A stretch of 64,000 nt of DNA from contig CAVPSV010000002.1 of assembly GCA_963708625.1 (NCBI GenBank), positions 868,001 to 932,000 of the forward strand, written 5' to 3'. Under the pieces are notes generated by a model. That model made no database searches and was not told where the DNA came from. It saw only the letters and a list, made by a program, of their open reading frames with translations. This document shows, one piece after another, positions 35,156-44,474 of the stretch. How positions within the stretch are numbered: the first letter of the stretch is position 1; every line of letters begins with the position of its first letter. The DNA is from DASXIF01 sp036498145. Its GTDB lineage: Bacteria > Actinomycetota > Actinomycetes > Mycobacteriales > Jatrophihabitantaceae. Both the position numbers and the translations under genes were made by a program.

Positions 35156-36102
35156 GGCTGATACCGCCGCGCGATGTCTGCTGCACCGACCATGCCGGCG
35201 TCTGCACCCAGCGCGGCGATGGACACCCGAGCCAGCGGCCGGAACCCGCGGCCGGTGAGTGAATGTGCGAACTCCTCACGAGCCGGGCGCACCAGCAATT
35301 CCCCGGCCGCGGACACACCCCCACCGATCACGAACACGGACGGATCCAGCACCGCCGCGATGTTTGCCAGCCCGAGGCCGAGCCAGCGCCCCATCGACGT
35401 ACAGATCGACAGCGCCGCCGAGTCGCCTTCGGCTGCCGCCGCGGTGACCACCGGCCCGTCCAGCCCCTCCAACGTGCCGCCCGCGAGTTCGAGCATTCGC
35501 GCGCCGGCGACCGGCGACTCGGCCACCAGTTCACGCGCATCGCGCGCCAGGGCCCGCCCGGACGCGTACATCTCCAGGCAGCCGCGATTGCCGCACGCGC
35601 ATTGCCTGCCGTCCGGGACCATCGTCATGTGGCCGTACTCGCAGGCGACGCCGTAGGCGCCCCGGTACACCTCCCCATCCACGACGAGCCCGCCGCCGAT
35701 ACCGGTGCCGAGCGTCACGCACACGACCACGCGTTCGCCGCGTGCCGCGCCGAATCGATACTCGGCCCACGCCGCCGCGTTCGCGTCGTTCTCCACCACG
35801 AGCGGTTGGGAGATGCGGTCGGCGAGGGCCGCGTGAAGCTCCTCATGTCGCCAGGCCAGGTGCGGGGAGAAGAGCACGGTGGCGCCATCGTCGGCGATCC
35901 AGCCAGCCGCGCCGATGCCCACCGCGACCACCTCGTGGCGTGCGGCGAGGGTATGCACGACATCGACGATCGTTGCTTCGGTCTGCCGCACATCCGAACC
36001 GGGAGTGTCACGCCGTTCGCGATCGAGCACGGCGCCGTTGCCGTCCACGACCCCAGCCGACACCTTCGTCCCACCGATGTCGACGCCGATCGTGAGACTC
36101 AC
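35152..36102 (-). CDS. glk: ROK-family glucokinase
   Basis: A 316-residue sugar kinase that phosphorylates glucose with ATP. It shows TIGVDIGGTKVSAGVVDGNG (phosphate loop), VVENDANAAAWAEYRFGAAR with the catalytic Asp, TLGTGIGGGLVVDGEVYRGA, and the ROK zinc site CACGNRGCLE preceded by EYGHM. Streptomyces GlkA, central to carbon repression, is encoded in a comparable position as I recall. Start and stop overlap the neighbouring genes. Confidence 0.92.
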   Translation of the reverse strand: MSLTIGVDIGGTKVSAGVVDGNGAVLDRERRDTPGSDVRQTEATIVDVVHTLAARHEVVAVGIGAAGWIADDGATVLFSPHLAWRHEELHAALADRISQPLVVENDANAAAWAEYRFGAARGERVVVCVTLGTGIGGGLVVDGEVYRGAYGVACEYGHMTMVPDGRQCACGNRGCLEMYASGRALARDARELVAESPVAGARMLELAGGTLEGLDGPVVTAAAAEGDSAALSICTSMGRWLGLGLANIAAVLDPSVFVIGGGVSAAGELLVRPAREEFAHSLTGRGFRPLARVSIAALGADAGMVGAADIARRYQP

Positions 36103-36509
36103 GCCGGATGCTCGCCGGACAGGTCGATGCGCTGCACCCGCGGACGTGACTCGGGCGCCGCGTGATGGCCGCCCGCGGCCGAACCGGCCGCTGAACCAGC
36201 CGCGGAACCGGCCGCCGCCGCTGCCTCGAGCATCACCCGCATCGCCTGCAGCACCGCGGCGCCGGCCTCGGCGACACGTTCGGTCAGCTCGGGGCGCTCA
36301 CCGCGCAGCACCGCCGCGAACTGGCACAGCGGGCACCACTGGCAGTCCTTCGGGTGATGTTCGCTCTCATCCGGGAGGTTGCGGCGTGCCCAGTCCTGGA
36401 CGGATGAGGCGAGCCGCAGCGCTTCGCGAGCCAGCGGCTCGGCGGCGTCGAACTGAGCCCCGTCGGCTTGGGTGTCCTCGGCTTGGGTGTGGTCGAAGTG
36501 GCCGGTCAC
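36099..36509 (-). CDS. Small conserved actinobacterial protein (DUF5304-like)
   Basis: A 136-residue protein with a CQWCPLCQF motif (three cysteines, possibly metal-binding) after LASSVQDWARRNLP, a helical middle, and a low-complexity AAGSAAGSAAGSAAG stretch. I recall such proteins between the ArsA-like ATPase and glucokinase genes in other actinobacteria. Function unknown. Both ends overlap the neighbours by four bases. Confidence 0.7.
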   Translation of the reverse strand: MTGHFDHTQAEDTQADGAQFDAAEPLAREALRLASSVQDWARRNLPDESEHHPKDCQWCPLCQFAAVLRGERPELTERVAEAGAAVLQAMRVMLEAAAAAGSAAGSAAGSAAGGHHAAPESRPRVQRIDLSGEHPA

Positions 36510-37771
36510 TGCGACGGACCACCATCATCGGCGGCTGCGGCGTGCCGCCCACCGGCCTGCGCGGCGGCGGTCGACCCGGACGGCCACTGCTGCAGGTCGG
36601 GGCGAAACCGCACGCGCAACTGCTCGCCGTCGAACTCGCCGCCGATCACCTCGCAGCGCCGCAGCACGCTCGGCAGGGTCAGCACGCGACGGTTCCCGCC
36701 GACCGTCAGCACCAGGTCATCGCCGGCCCGCACGGCATCGACGGCCGACCGCGGCGCGAGCGGCAACTCCAGGCTGAGCACGAAATCATCGCCGTCCGCG
36801 ACAACCCGCAGCAGCTCACGTCGTTCACCCAGCTCGGCCGGGTCGTCACCCGGCATCGGGCCGTACAGCCCGTCGGCGACCTCGCGCAGCGCGGCGAAGC
36901 CGATCGGCTCGCTGGCCCGATACGGAATCTCTCGAACCGGCAAGCCCGCGAACGACTCCCGGATACCGCGCAGTTGCTCCTGCTGTGCGCGTGCCCAGCC
37001 TTGTCGCCACTCATCGTCACCACCGGCGAAGACCCTGTTCGCGACCACCAGGTCGACGCGGTATCCATACAGGGCCAGCGCGGTGAACGTGCGCCGAGCC
37101 TCCGCCGCGACCACGGATTCGGGAGTGAGCACCAGTCGCACCGAGGTCGTCGCCGGGTCGCCGAGCAGGTGGCGCACCCCGGCCAGGTCGTCGTTGAGCC
37201 GAAGCAGCGCCTCGAAGATGTTGTCCGGCGGGATGACGTCACCGCGCCCGAGCATGGTGGCGACCGGCCGGATGCCCTTGGCGATGCGTCGCTGGGCCGG
37301 GAACACGCGCTGCAGGTACCAGGACAACGCCTCCGGCAGAGACAGCAGGCGCAGCGTCTCCGCCGTCGGCGCGCAGTCGACCACCAGCACATCCCAATCG
37401 CCGGCGGCCGCCATCTCGCGCACCGCGAGCAGCGCGATCACCTCGTCCACGCCCGGCAGCACGGTGAGTTCGTCGGCGGTGATCGGATCGACGCCGCTGC
37501 GGCTGAGCATGTCGATGAGGAATTGCTGCACGTCGCGCCACGCCGCTTCGAACCGCAGCTGGGTATCGATCTGAACCGCCCACAACCCCGGTGTCACCTC
37601 GCTGGGTTCGCCGGACAACGGCTCGCCCAGTGCGTCGCTGAGCGAATGCGCGATGTCGGTCGACAGCAGCAGGGTTTTGACGCCGCGGTCGGCGAGGCGC
37701 ATCGCGGTGGCCGACGCGACGGTGGTCTTGCCGACCCCGCCCTTGCCGGTGAACAGCACGACCCGTGTCAT
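36506..37771 (-). CDS. ArsA/Get3-family ATPase (Rv2184c-like)
   Basis: A 421-residue P-loop ATPase with the deviant Walker A FTGKGGVGKTTVASATAMRL at residues 7-26, switch I STDIAHSLSDALG and a Walker B-like VLVVDCAPTAETLRLLSLPE. The C-terminal part contains a small beta-rich domain (LELPLAPRSAVDAVRAGDDL). No arsenite-binding cysteine cluster is visible and there are no other arsenic genes, so the name reflects fold only. It is coupled to the SRPBCC gene before it. Confidence 0.87.
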   Translation of the reverse strand: MTRVVLFTGKGGVGKTTVASATAMRLADRGVKTLLLSTDIAHSLSDALGEPLSGEPSEVTPGLWAVQIDTQLRFEAAWRDVQQFLIDMLSRSGVDPITADELTVLPGVDEVIALLAVREMAAAGDWDVLVVDCAPTAETLRLLSLPEALSWYLQRVFPAQRRIAKGIRPVATMLGRGDVIPPDNIFEALLRLNDDLAGVRHLLGDPATTSVRLVLTPESVVAAEARRTFTALALYGYRVDLVVANRVFAGGDDEWRQGWARAQQEQLRGIRESFAGLPVREIPYRASEPIGFAALREVADGLYGPMPGDDPAELGERRELLRVVADGDDFVLSLELPLAPRSAVDAVRAGDDLVLTVGGNRRVLTLPSVLRRCEVIGGEFDGEQLRVRFRPDLQQWPSGSTAAAQAGGRHAAAADDGGPSQ

Positions 37772-38211
37772 CCGAGCTCCGACTCAACGCGCTTCTTCAG
37801 TTCTCGCAACGCGGTGTCCATGACCACGCGCTCGGCCTTGCGCTTGAGCAGGCCGAGCATGGGGATGGCCAGATCGACGCTGAGGAAGTACGTGACCAAG
37901 GTGGCACCGTCAACCGCGGGTTCGAGCAGGTATGAACCGCGTTGCGCGCGCATCATCTGCCCCTTCACCAGCTCCCACTCGACCCGGCGGTCGCCATCCC
38001 AGTCGTAGACCAGCTCGTACTGGTCCCGGACCACGCCGGCGTCCAGCACGAACGCCACCCGGCGGGCTCGGCCGTCCGGACCGTCCTCGACAACCTCCGC
38101 CTTCTTCACCGATCCGGCCCAGGACGGGTAGTTCGGGAAGTCGGCGATGACGGCCATGATCGCGGCCGGCGGTGCTTCGACCACGATCGACTGCGTCGAC
38201 TGGTCGGCCAT
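37768..38211 (-). CDS. SRPBCC-family protein (Rv2185c-like)
   Basis: A 147-residue START/Bet v1-fold protein, beginning MADQSTQSIVVEAPPAAIMA and continuing FPNYPSWAGSVKKAEVVEDG and TYFLSVDLAIPMLGLLKRKA. Such proteins bind hydrophobic ligands; the ligand is unknown. ATG at 38211 follows TAGCCT at leaderless spacing, so this probably heads the five-gene overlapping operon SRPBCC, ArsA-like, DUF5304-like, glk, EEP. Confidence 0.85.
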   Translation of the reverse strand: MADQSTQSIVVEAPPAAIMAVIADFPNYPSWAGSVKKAEVVEDGPDGRARRVAFVLDAGVVRDQYELVYDWDGDRRVEWELVKGQMMRAQRGSYLLEPAVDGATLVTYFLSVDLAIPMLGLLKRKAERVVMDTALRELKKRVESELG

Positions 38212-38218
38212 TCCGCTG

Positions 38219-38224
38219 AGGCTA
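38219..38224 (-). promoter_or_regulatory. -10 element of a probable leaderless promoter (SRPBCC-ArsA-glk operon)
   Basis: TAGCCT on the minus strand seven bases before the ATG at 38211. Confidence 0.55.
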
Positions 38225-38289
38225 CCGGGCTGGCACGAATTCGACCGCCGGGCCGCCGAGAGCAGTAGTGCGGCGCACAGCAGTCTTCC

Positions 38290-38688
38290 TCAGGCCCCAG
38301 GCGGTGCGGCGACACGCGCGATCCGGCCCGGGTCGAGTTCGTCGGCCACCCGCCACAGCGCCTGTTTCACGCGCCGCCGCTGCCGGTCCGCGACCCGGCG
38401 GGCCCGGGCGGCGCCGATGTGGGCGCCGTCAGCGGCGTCCAAGCGCAGGAAGTAGTGCGCGACCACGCCGTCGTGGGCCGGTTCCAGCCAGATCTCCATC
38501 GACCCGACGTGTCCGGCGGCGGTACGGCGCACCGTCCAGCGCACGCCCTTCTCGCCGCGCCATTCGTCCACCTGCAGGTCCAGGTCGGGCCACCAACGAC
38601 GCCAGTTGGCCGGTTCCGACACCACCGCTGCGACCACGGCCGGGCGGGCTGCGATCCAGGTGGAGTCGACCACGTCGATGTCCGGCAC
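38290..38688 (-). CDS. SRPBCC / polyketide-cyclase-like protein (Rv2186c-like)
   Basis: A 132-residue protein of the same fold class as its downstream neighbour: VVDSTWIAARPAVVAAVVSE, WRRWWPDLDLQVDEWRGEKG, MEIWLEPAHDGVVAHYFLRL, then a basic C-terminal helix. GTG at 38688 opens with PDIDVVDST. Function unknown. It lies back to back with fadD15. Confidence 0.8.
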   Translation of the reverse strand: MPDIDVVDSTWIAARPAVVAAVVSEPANWRRWWPDLDLQVDEWRGEKGVRWTVRRTAAGHVGSMEIWLEPAHDGVVAHYFLRLDAADGAHIGAARARRVADRQRRRVKQALWRVADELDPGRIARVAAPPGA

Positions 38689-38822
38689 GCTCGCGAGCCT
38701 GCCATGCCCGCGCCCATTCCCGCACCCGTCCGCACGGACCGCGGGCGGCCTGCCCGTGCGCCCAGGGCGATCACGAGCTACCGTTCCACCCAGATTTATC
38801 CGTTATCACAAGGGAGTAGCGG

Positions 38823-40631
38823 GTGCGGGAGCTAGCGGTCCCCAGCAACGTCTCACACATCGACGAATCGAACACGGCGGACTTCGTCTACTCCAGCGCC
38901 GCGAACCGGCCGCAGCACGTTGCGCTGCGCCGTCGGGTCAACGGCCGGTGGACCGACGTCACCGCCCAGGAGTTCGCCGATCAGGTCACGGCTGTCGCCA
39001 AGGGTCTGATCGCCGCCGGCGTGACGGCTGGCGACCGCGTCGCGGTGATGAGCAAGACGCGATACGAGTGGACCCTCGCGGACATGGCACTGTTCACGGT
39101 CGGCGCGGTGGTGGTACCGGTCTACGAAACCTCCAGTGCCGAGCAGGTGCAGTGGATCCTGTCCGACTCGGGCGCGATGGCGGCGTTCGTGGAGACGGAT
39201 GAGCACCGCAAGATCGTCGAGGACGTGCGCCATTCGCTGGAGGCGCTCGACGAGGTGTGGGAGTTCGACGGCGACGGCATCGACGCGCTCACCGAGCGGG
39301 GCAAGGACGTGCCCGAGGACGAGGTCTCCAAACGCCGTAGCGAGGTGCAGCTGGACGACCTCGCCTCGATCATCTACACCTCCGGCACCACCGGCCGCCC
39401 GAAGGGATGTCAACTCACGCACCGTTGCTTCGTCACCGAAGTGGTGGAGCTGCGGGACGGGCTGCAGGCCTTCTTCAACGACGAGAGTTCGACGCTGCTG
39501 TTCCTGCCGATCGCGCACGTTTTCGGACGCGCGATCGAGATCGGCGCACTTGCCGCCGGCACCACCCTCGGGCACTCCCCCGACGTCAAGAACCTGCTGG
39601 GCGATCTCGCCGAGTTCAAACCGACCTTCATCCTCGCCGTCCCCCGAGTGTTCGAGAAGGTGTACAACAGCGCCAAGCAGCGCGCGCATGCCGACGGCAA
39701 AGGCAAGATCTTCGACCGCGCCGAGGCGGTCGCGATCGCATACTCCGAGGCCACGTCGTGGGGGCACGTCGCCGGGCCGTGGCTGCGCCTGCAGCATGCG
39801 ATCTTCGACCGGCTCGTCTACGCGAAGTTGCGTGCCGCCCTGGGCGGCAACTGCAAAGCGGCGGTCTCCGGCGGCGCACCGCTGGGCGCACGACTCGGAC
39901 ATTTCTTCCGGGGTATGGGCGTCACCATCTACGAGGGCTACGGCCTGACCGAGACAACCGCCGGCATCACCATGAACCGGCCGGACGCACTCAAGATCGG
40001 CACGGTGGGCCGGCCGGTCGGCGGTGCCGCGGTGCGGATCGCCGACGACGGGGAGCTGCTGTTCCGCTCCCCGCTGGTGTTCACCGGGTACTGGAAGAAC
40101 AAGGACGCGACGAAGGACACGCTCGACGCCGACGGCTGGTTCCACACCGGTGACATCGGCGAGATCGATGACGACGGGTACGTGCGCATCACCGGCCGAA
40201 AGAAGGAACTGATCGTCACCGCGGGCGGCAAGAACGTCGCGCCCGCGGTGCTGGAGGACCGGGTACGCGGCCACTGGCTGGTGAGTCAGGCCTTGGTGGT
40301 GGGCGACCAGCAGCCGTTCATCGCGGCGCTGATCACGATCGATCCCGAGGCGTTCCCGCGCTGGCTGTCCGAACAGGGCCGTCCCGCGGACACGAAGATG
40401 GCCGACGTGGTCGATGACGAGGCGCTGCATGCGGAGATCCAGAAGGCGATCGACGACGCGAACAAGGCGGTCTCGAAGGCAGAATCGATCCGCAAGTTCA
40501 CCATCCTGCCCGAGGACTGGACCGAAGCCGGCGGACAGCTGACCCCGTCGATGAAGCTGAAGCGCAATGTGGTGCAGAAGGAGTACGCCGACCAGATCGC
40601 CGCGCTGTACAGCGGCGGGAAGTCGGACTGA
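38823..40631 (+). CDS. fadD15: Long-chain fatty-acid--CoA ligase (FadD15 type)
   Basis: A 602-residue AMP-forming acyl-CoA synthetase. Signatures are IIYTSGTTGRPKGCQLTH (ATP loop), GYGLTETTAGITMNRPD (A5 region), DADGWFHTGDIGEID and VRITGRKKELIVTAGGKNVA, with the C-terminal catalytic Lys in GGQLTPSMKLKRN. It activates fatty acids for lipid synthesis or degradation. The GTG start is supported by AAGGGAG six bases upstream. It is convergent with pimB. Confidence 0.93.
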   Translation: MRELAVPSNVSHIDESNTADFVYSSAANRPQHVALRRRVNGRWTDVTAQEFADQVTAVAKGLIAAGVTAGDRVAVMSKTRYEWTLADMALFTVGAVVVPVYETSSAEQVQWILSDSGAMAAFVETDEHRKIVEDVRHSLEALDEVWEFDGDGIDALTERGKDVPEDEVSKRRSEVQLDDLASIIYTSGTTGRPKGCQLTHRCFVTEVVELRDGLQAFFNDESSTLLFLPIAHVFGRAIEIGALAAGTTLGHSPDVKNLLGDLAEFKPTFILAVPRVFEKVYNSAKQRAHADGKGKIFDRAEAVAIAYSEATSWGHVAGPWLRLQHAIFDRLVYAKLRAALGGNCKAAVSGGAPLGARLGHFFRGMGVTIYEGYGLTETTAGITMNRPDALKIGTVGRPVGGAAVRIADDGELLFRSPLVFTGYWKNKDATKDTLDADGWFHTGDIGEIDDDGYVRITGRKKELIVTAGGKNVAPAVLEDRVRGHWLVSQALVVGDQQPFIAALITIDPEAFPRWLSEQGRPADTKMADVVDDEALHAEIQKAIDDANKAVSKAESIRKFTILPEDWTEAGGQLTPSMKLKRNVVQKEYADQIAALYSGGKSD

Positions 40632-40635
40632 GGTC

Positions 40636-41757
40636 TCAGCCCTGTAGCAGCTCGGTGAGGTGCTCGGCGAGGACGTCCCACTGCCACTCCGACTCCACCC
40701 ACGCGCGCCCGGCCTTGCCCATCCGCTGGCGTAACTCGCCGTCGTCGAGCAGCTCGGCGAGCCGCACCGCGACCGCCTCCTCGTCGCCGCCGGGTACCAC
40801 GTAACCGGTGACACCGTCGCGGACAGCGTCCGGGGCGCCGCCGGAATCGCCGGCCAGCACCGGCAGGCCGGTCGCCGATGCTTCCAGGTACACGATGCCG
40901 AGGCCTTCGGAGTCCAGGCCAAGTCGCCGGGTCCGGCACGGCATGGCGAAAACATCCCCGGCGGCGTAATGCGAGGGCAGGTCCGCGTAGCGCACCCCGC
41001 CGGTCAGCACGACGTGCTCGGCAACACCGGCCTCGCGCGCGATCCGGATCAGCTCGTCCTGGTACGGCCCGGCTCCGACGAGCAGCAGGGCAGCGCCCGG
41101 GATGCGCCGGCGCACCTGCGGTAGGGCGCGAATCAGCGTGTCCTGACCCTTGCGCTCGACCAATCGCGAGACACACACGATCACCGGCCGGTCACCGAGT
41201 CCATAGCGGGCGCGTACAACCGAGCCGTCCACGTCCGGCCGAAAAGTGTCGACGTCCACGCCAGGCGTGAGCCGCCGCAGCTGCGGGTGCGGCCCGATTG
41301 CACCTGCGATGCGCCGCCGCTGGTACTCGCCCAGATAGGTGATCACGTCGCAGCCGGCGCCGACGCGCCGCAGCGCGATCCGGCCGGCGGGCACCATCGC
41401 CCAGCCGACTTCATGGCCGTGGGTGGTGGCGACGATCCGCTCCGCGCCGGCTCGGCGCAGCGCCGGGGCGAGCAGCCCGAGCGGTGCGGACGCGCCGAAC
41501 CAGACCGCCGTGCACTCGTGTTCGCGCAGCGCTCGAACGGCGCGTGCCCGGGCGGATGGTGTGGGCAAGAGCAGCCCGGTGCGATGGCGTAGCACCGGGA
41601 ACGGTTGCGCGGAATCGAACGCCGCCGCCCCCGGATAGTCGGACGCGTACACCACAACCGCGTGCTCCGGTTGGCGCCGGGCAACCTCGTAGACGAAGGA
41701 TTGGATACCACCTCGACGGGGCGGGAAGTCGTTGGTCACGACCAGCGTGCGCCTCAC
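40636..41757 (-). CDS. pimB: GT4 glycosyltransferase, PimB-type mannosyltransferase
   Basis: A 373-residue GT-B glycosyltransferase: TLVVTNDFPPRRGGIQSFVY near the N terminus, THGHEVGWAMVPAGRIALRR, VCVSRLVERKGQDTLIRALP, and the nucleotide-sugar motif DSEGLGIVYLEASATGLPVL with its Glu residues. In mycobacteria PimB' adds the second mannose to phosphatidylinositol mannoside. Position next to fadD15 supports that assignment. GTG at 41757 overlaps the stop of the lipoprotein gene. Confidence 0.88.
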   Translation of the reverse strand: MRRTLVVTNDFPPRRGGIQSFVYEVARRQPEHAVVVYASDYPGAAAFDSAQPFPVLRHRTGLLLPTPSARARAVRALREHECTAVWFGASAPLGLLAPALRRAGAERIVATTHGHEVGWAMVPAGRIALRRVGAGCDVITYLGEYQRRRIAGAIGPHPQLRRLTPGVDVDTFRPDVDGSVVRARYGLGDRPVIVCVSRLVERKGQDTLIRALPQVRRRIPGAALLLVGAGPYQDELIRIAREAGVAEHVVLTGGVRYADLPSHYAAGDVFAMPCRTRRLGLDSEGLGIVYLEASATGLPVLAGDSGGAPDAVRDGVTGYVVPGGDEEAVAVRLAELLDDGELRQRMGKAGRAWVESEWQWDVLAEHLTELLQG

Positions 41758-43073
41758 AGCTGCGCCCGCAGATATGCCCGCCACTGCACCACGAAGGCTG
41801 CCTCGGACTCGTGCACGAACGATGAGAACGCAGCCGTAACAGCTGCGTCCGCAGTCAGCGGGCTGTCGCCGACGAACGTGTAGAAGCGCACCAGCGCGGC
41901 TTGGCCGGCCCGCGCGGCGATGAGCCGGCAGGCAAGCCACGCCTCCTGGTACACCGCGGCCAGCCGGGTGGTCGATGCGAAGTCGGTGTCGCCCGGCAAT
42001 GCGGTCGGCACCTCGCCGCGCGCCACCTCCGCATGCAGCTCCGCCGCCGCCGTCGCAACGCTCTGTCCCGTGCCGAGGTTCGCCACGTAGTCGGCGAATC
42101 CCTCGACCAACCAGCGCGGTGTCGCGATCGCGGTGACCGCCGCGGTCGCCACATGCGTGATCTCGTGCCGCAGCACGATCTCGCGACCCAGCGGCGTCAG
42201 CCGGTCCAGCGCACTCGGGTTGAGGATCACCCGCGCGCCGGTGTCGCCGCCGGTACTGGACGCCGACGACTCGAACACGGTCTCGGCGGAGGTGTCCGCG
42301 ACGACGGATGGCGCCTGCTGTCCGGCGAGGGCGGCGAACTCGGTACTCGAACCGGGCACGATGACCGCCACCTGCCGGGACCAGTCCGTCCCCCACACCG
42401 CGGTGACCGCGGGTACCGCAGCGTCGACCTCGGCGCTGATCGCCGCGAGTTCGCTCTCATCCGACGGGTGACCGAGCACCAGGCTGGCGTTGCCGTGCTG
42501 CGCCACGATCGGGCCGAAATCCCACGGTCCCTTCCAGCTCGGGCCGCCGAGGCCGGCCATGTCGCCGTCCGCGGCCACGTATACGTGTCCGTGCCGCTGC
42601 ACGAAGGTCCACCACAGGTCGTGGGTCACCGGTGAGCTGTCCACGTCGTCGAGCGCGTAGCTGAGCGTGACGTGCACGATCGACGCCGGCGCACCGAGAC
42701 GGGTGGCCGCCGCGGTCACCACCGACGGGTCCGTCACGGGTGCGTCGATGCTGTACTGCCAGCTGTGCAGCGGCACCCCGCTCAGCCCCGCGATCGTCTG
42801 TTGCTGGGCGAGGTGGAACGAAGCGGAAACGGGCGCGGGATCGACATCGGCCAGGTACCGATCGGTGGCCCGCGCCAGCACCGCCGCGCTGTGTCGTTGG
42901 AGCAGCGCGGTGACTTCGGTCAGCGTCGGAGCGCCCGCCCCGGAGCCGAAGCTGGGCCCAGCGGGTTGAGCGTGCGCACCCGAGCAGGCGGGTACCGCCA
43001 GCGCCACGAACGCGATCACGGCGGCCAGTGCGCGCGGGCGGCGACGTATCCGGCGCCGACGAAGTACGTGCAC
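41754..43073 (-). CDS. Putative HEXXH metalloprotease-like lipoprotein
   Basis: About 439 residues with a basic N terminus, hydrophobic core and a lipobox-like VPAC, followed by a Gly/Ala-rich linker. His303-Glu304 and His307 (LRHEITHVATAAV) followed by LVEGFADYVAN match a gluzincin zinc protease site with its third ligand. The domain order suggests a secreted peptidase-MA-like protein. Substrate unknown. The start GTG at 43073 is uncertain. It is encoded between the NlpC/P60 and PimB genes. Confidence 0.75.
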   Translation of the reverse strand: MHVLRRRRIRRRPRALAAVIAFVALAVPACSGAHAQPAGPSFGSGAGAPTLTEVTALLQRHSAAVLARATDRYLADVDPAPVSASFHLAQQQTIAGLSGVPLHSWQYSIDAPVTDPSVVTAAATRLGAPASIVHVTLSYALDDVDSSPVTHDLWWTFVQRHGHVYVAADGDMAGLGGPSWKGPWDFGPIVAQHGNASLVLGHPSDESELAAISAEVDAAVPAVTAVWGTDWSRQVAVIVPGSSTEFAALAGQQAPSVVADTSAETVFESSASSTGGDTGARVILNPSALDRLTPLGREIVLRHEITHVATAAVTAIATPRWLVEGFADYVANLGTGQSVATAAAELHAEVARGEVPTALPGDTDFASTTRLAAVYQEAWLACRLIAARAGQAALVRFYTFVGDSPLTADAAVTAAFSSFVHESEAAFVVQWRAYLRAQL

Positions 43074-43167
43074 GCCGTCAATGATCGTTGACCGGCCCGG
43101 ACAGACGCGCGTCGATCTCAGCCGAAGGCTCTGCGCGGCGATCTGTGCCGGGAGTTGATGCGACGTG

Positions 43168-44212
43168 TCAGCCGATGTGCCGGGCGCCGACGAAGCTGTC
43201 GCTGTAGTCGGAGACCGCAACGAGCTTCACGTCCTCGCCCGGTTCCGGCGCCGAGACCATCTCGCCATTACCGACGTAGATGGTGACGTGGCCCGGCGGT
43301 GGTCCGTAGTAGAACAGCAGGTCGCCCGGCTTGAGGTCGGCGACGCTGACCGGAGTGCCGTAGCCGAACTGCTCCTCGGAGGAGTGCGGCAGGGACACGC
43401 CGGCCACCGCCCACGAGGCCATGGTCAGCCCGGAGCAGTCATACGTGCTCGGGCCAGCCGTCGCGAACACGTATGCCTTGCCGATCTGCGCCAACGCGAA
43501 CGACGCCGCCTCGCGCTCCTTGGCATCGGCTGTCACGTAGGTTGGCCCGTATCGCTGCGATATCGGCATTGGCCACTACCGCGGCCACGGCGGGGGTGGT
43601 CTGTTGCTGGTACGTAGTACGGGCGCTGTACGACATCGTCATCAGCAGGTTCTTGTAGTTGTCGACTTGGCGCTGCACGTCCGCACGTTGCGAGATGAGC
43701 GAACGCACCTTTGCGTTGGCCTGGGCCAACAGCGCGTTCGCCGACTTGACCGCTTTGTCGGCCTTCGTCTTCGCCGCCGCCACCGAGGTAATCACCGCGG
43801 TGGTGTGGGTGGAGATCGCCTCGAGCGTCTGCAGTTGGTCGAGGTAACTCTGCCCGCTGTCGCTGGACAGCAGCGCTCCGGTCGTGCTGAACGCTCCGCC
43901 TTCGTACTCGGCGGTGGCGGTCACGCTGAGCAGGGAACCGGCACGGCCGTACTCCTGCAGCGCAAGGCTGGCCTGCTTCTGCGCGGCAACCGCGGCGGCC
44001 TGCTTGCGCTGGACGTCGACCTGAGCCTGGTCGAACTTCTCGATGAGCATCATGTTCTTCGTCGCCAGCTGCGTCAGTTGCTGCTCGACGGAACCGACCG
44101 TGGGGGCCTGCGGCGAGGCCGAGGCGCCGTTGGGGACCAGCCAGACAGCGCTGGACACAGCCGCTATCGCGGCTACACCGATCCGGACACGACGTGAGAG
44201 TCGAAACGCCAC
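43168..44212 (-). CDS. ripC: NlpC/P60 peptidoglycan endopeptidase (RipC-like), frameshifted
   Basis: The N-terminal part has a signal peptide (RIGVAAIAAVSSAVWLVPNG) and a long coiled coil (SVEQQLTQLATKNMMLIEKF to ANADIA). The C-terminal part is an NlpC/P60 domain with the catalytic Cys in GPSTYDCSGLTMASW and His in PPGHVTIYVGNGE. It would cleave peptide stems of peptidoglycan. The two parts lie in different frames, switching between about 43510 and 43570; a single indel joins them. GTG at 44212 is my start; upstream codons are also open. Rv2190c has this position in M. tuberculosis. Confidence 0.85.
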
Positions 44213-44474
44213 GGTTGGCGGAACTCCGTTCTTCCTCAATCCGCCTACCGAGTTAGCTGACGGGTTCGGGCCGGAAGTAGCCCTACAGGACGGGGAGCGC
44301 ATTGATCGAACACGCTCCGCCGGCCCGATTCACCCCAGTTGAGCTGTGGGTCCCCGGTTCGCCTGGCGCCAGTCTGACAAAAGGGTGCAGACCGTTGCCA
44401 AGTGTTGCGATTCGGCGGTAACCCCCGGTGACTGCCCGTGCGGCGGTCAAGCCTGGCCGAAGGTCTCGGAAAGG

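Noticed and set aside
36506..37771. Arsenical pump ATPase
   Set aside because: The fold matches ArsA/Get3, but there is no visible arsenite cysteine site and no arsB or arsR nearby. I kept only the family name.
35879..38008. A 709-codon plus-strand frame opposite the glk-ArsA-SRPBCC genes
   Set aside because: Low-complexity Arg/Pro/Gln composition and fully antisense to well supported genes.
38853..40955. A 700-codon minus-strand frame opposite fadD15
   Set aside because: Shadow of fadD15 and the end of pimB; no family motif in the antisense translation.
43510..43570. Programmed ribosomal frameshift inside the NlpC/P60 gene
   Set aside because: No slippery heptamer plus pseudoknot is apparent, and similar shifts occur in unrelated genes nearby, so a sequencing indel is more likely.
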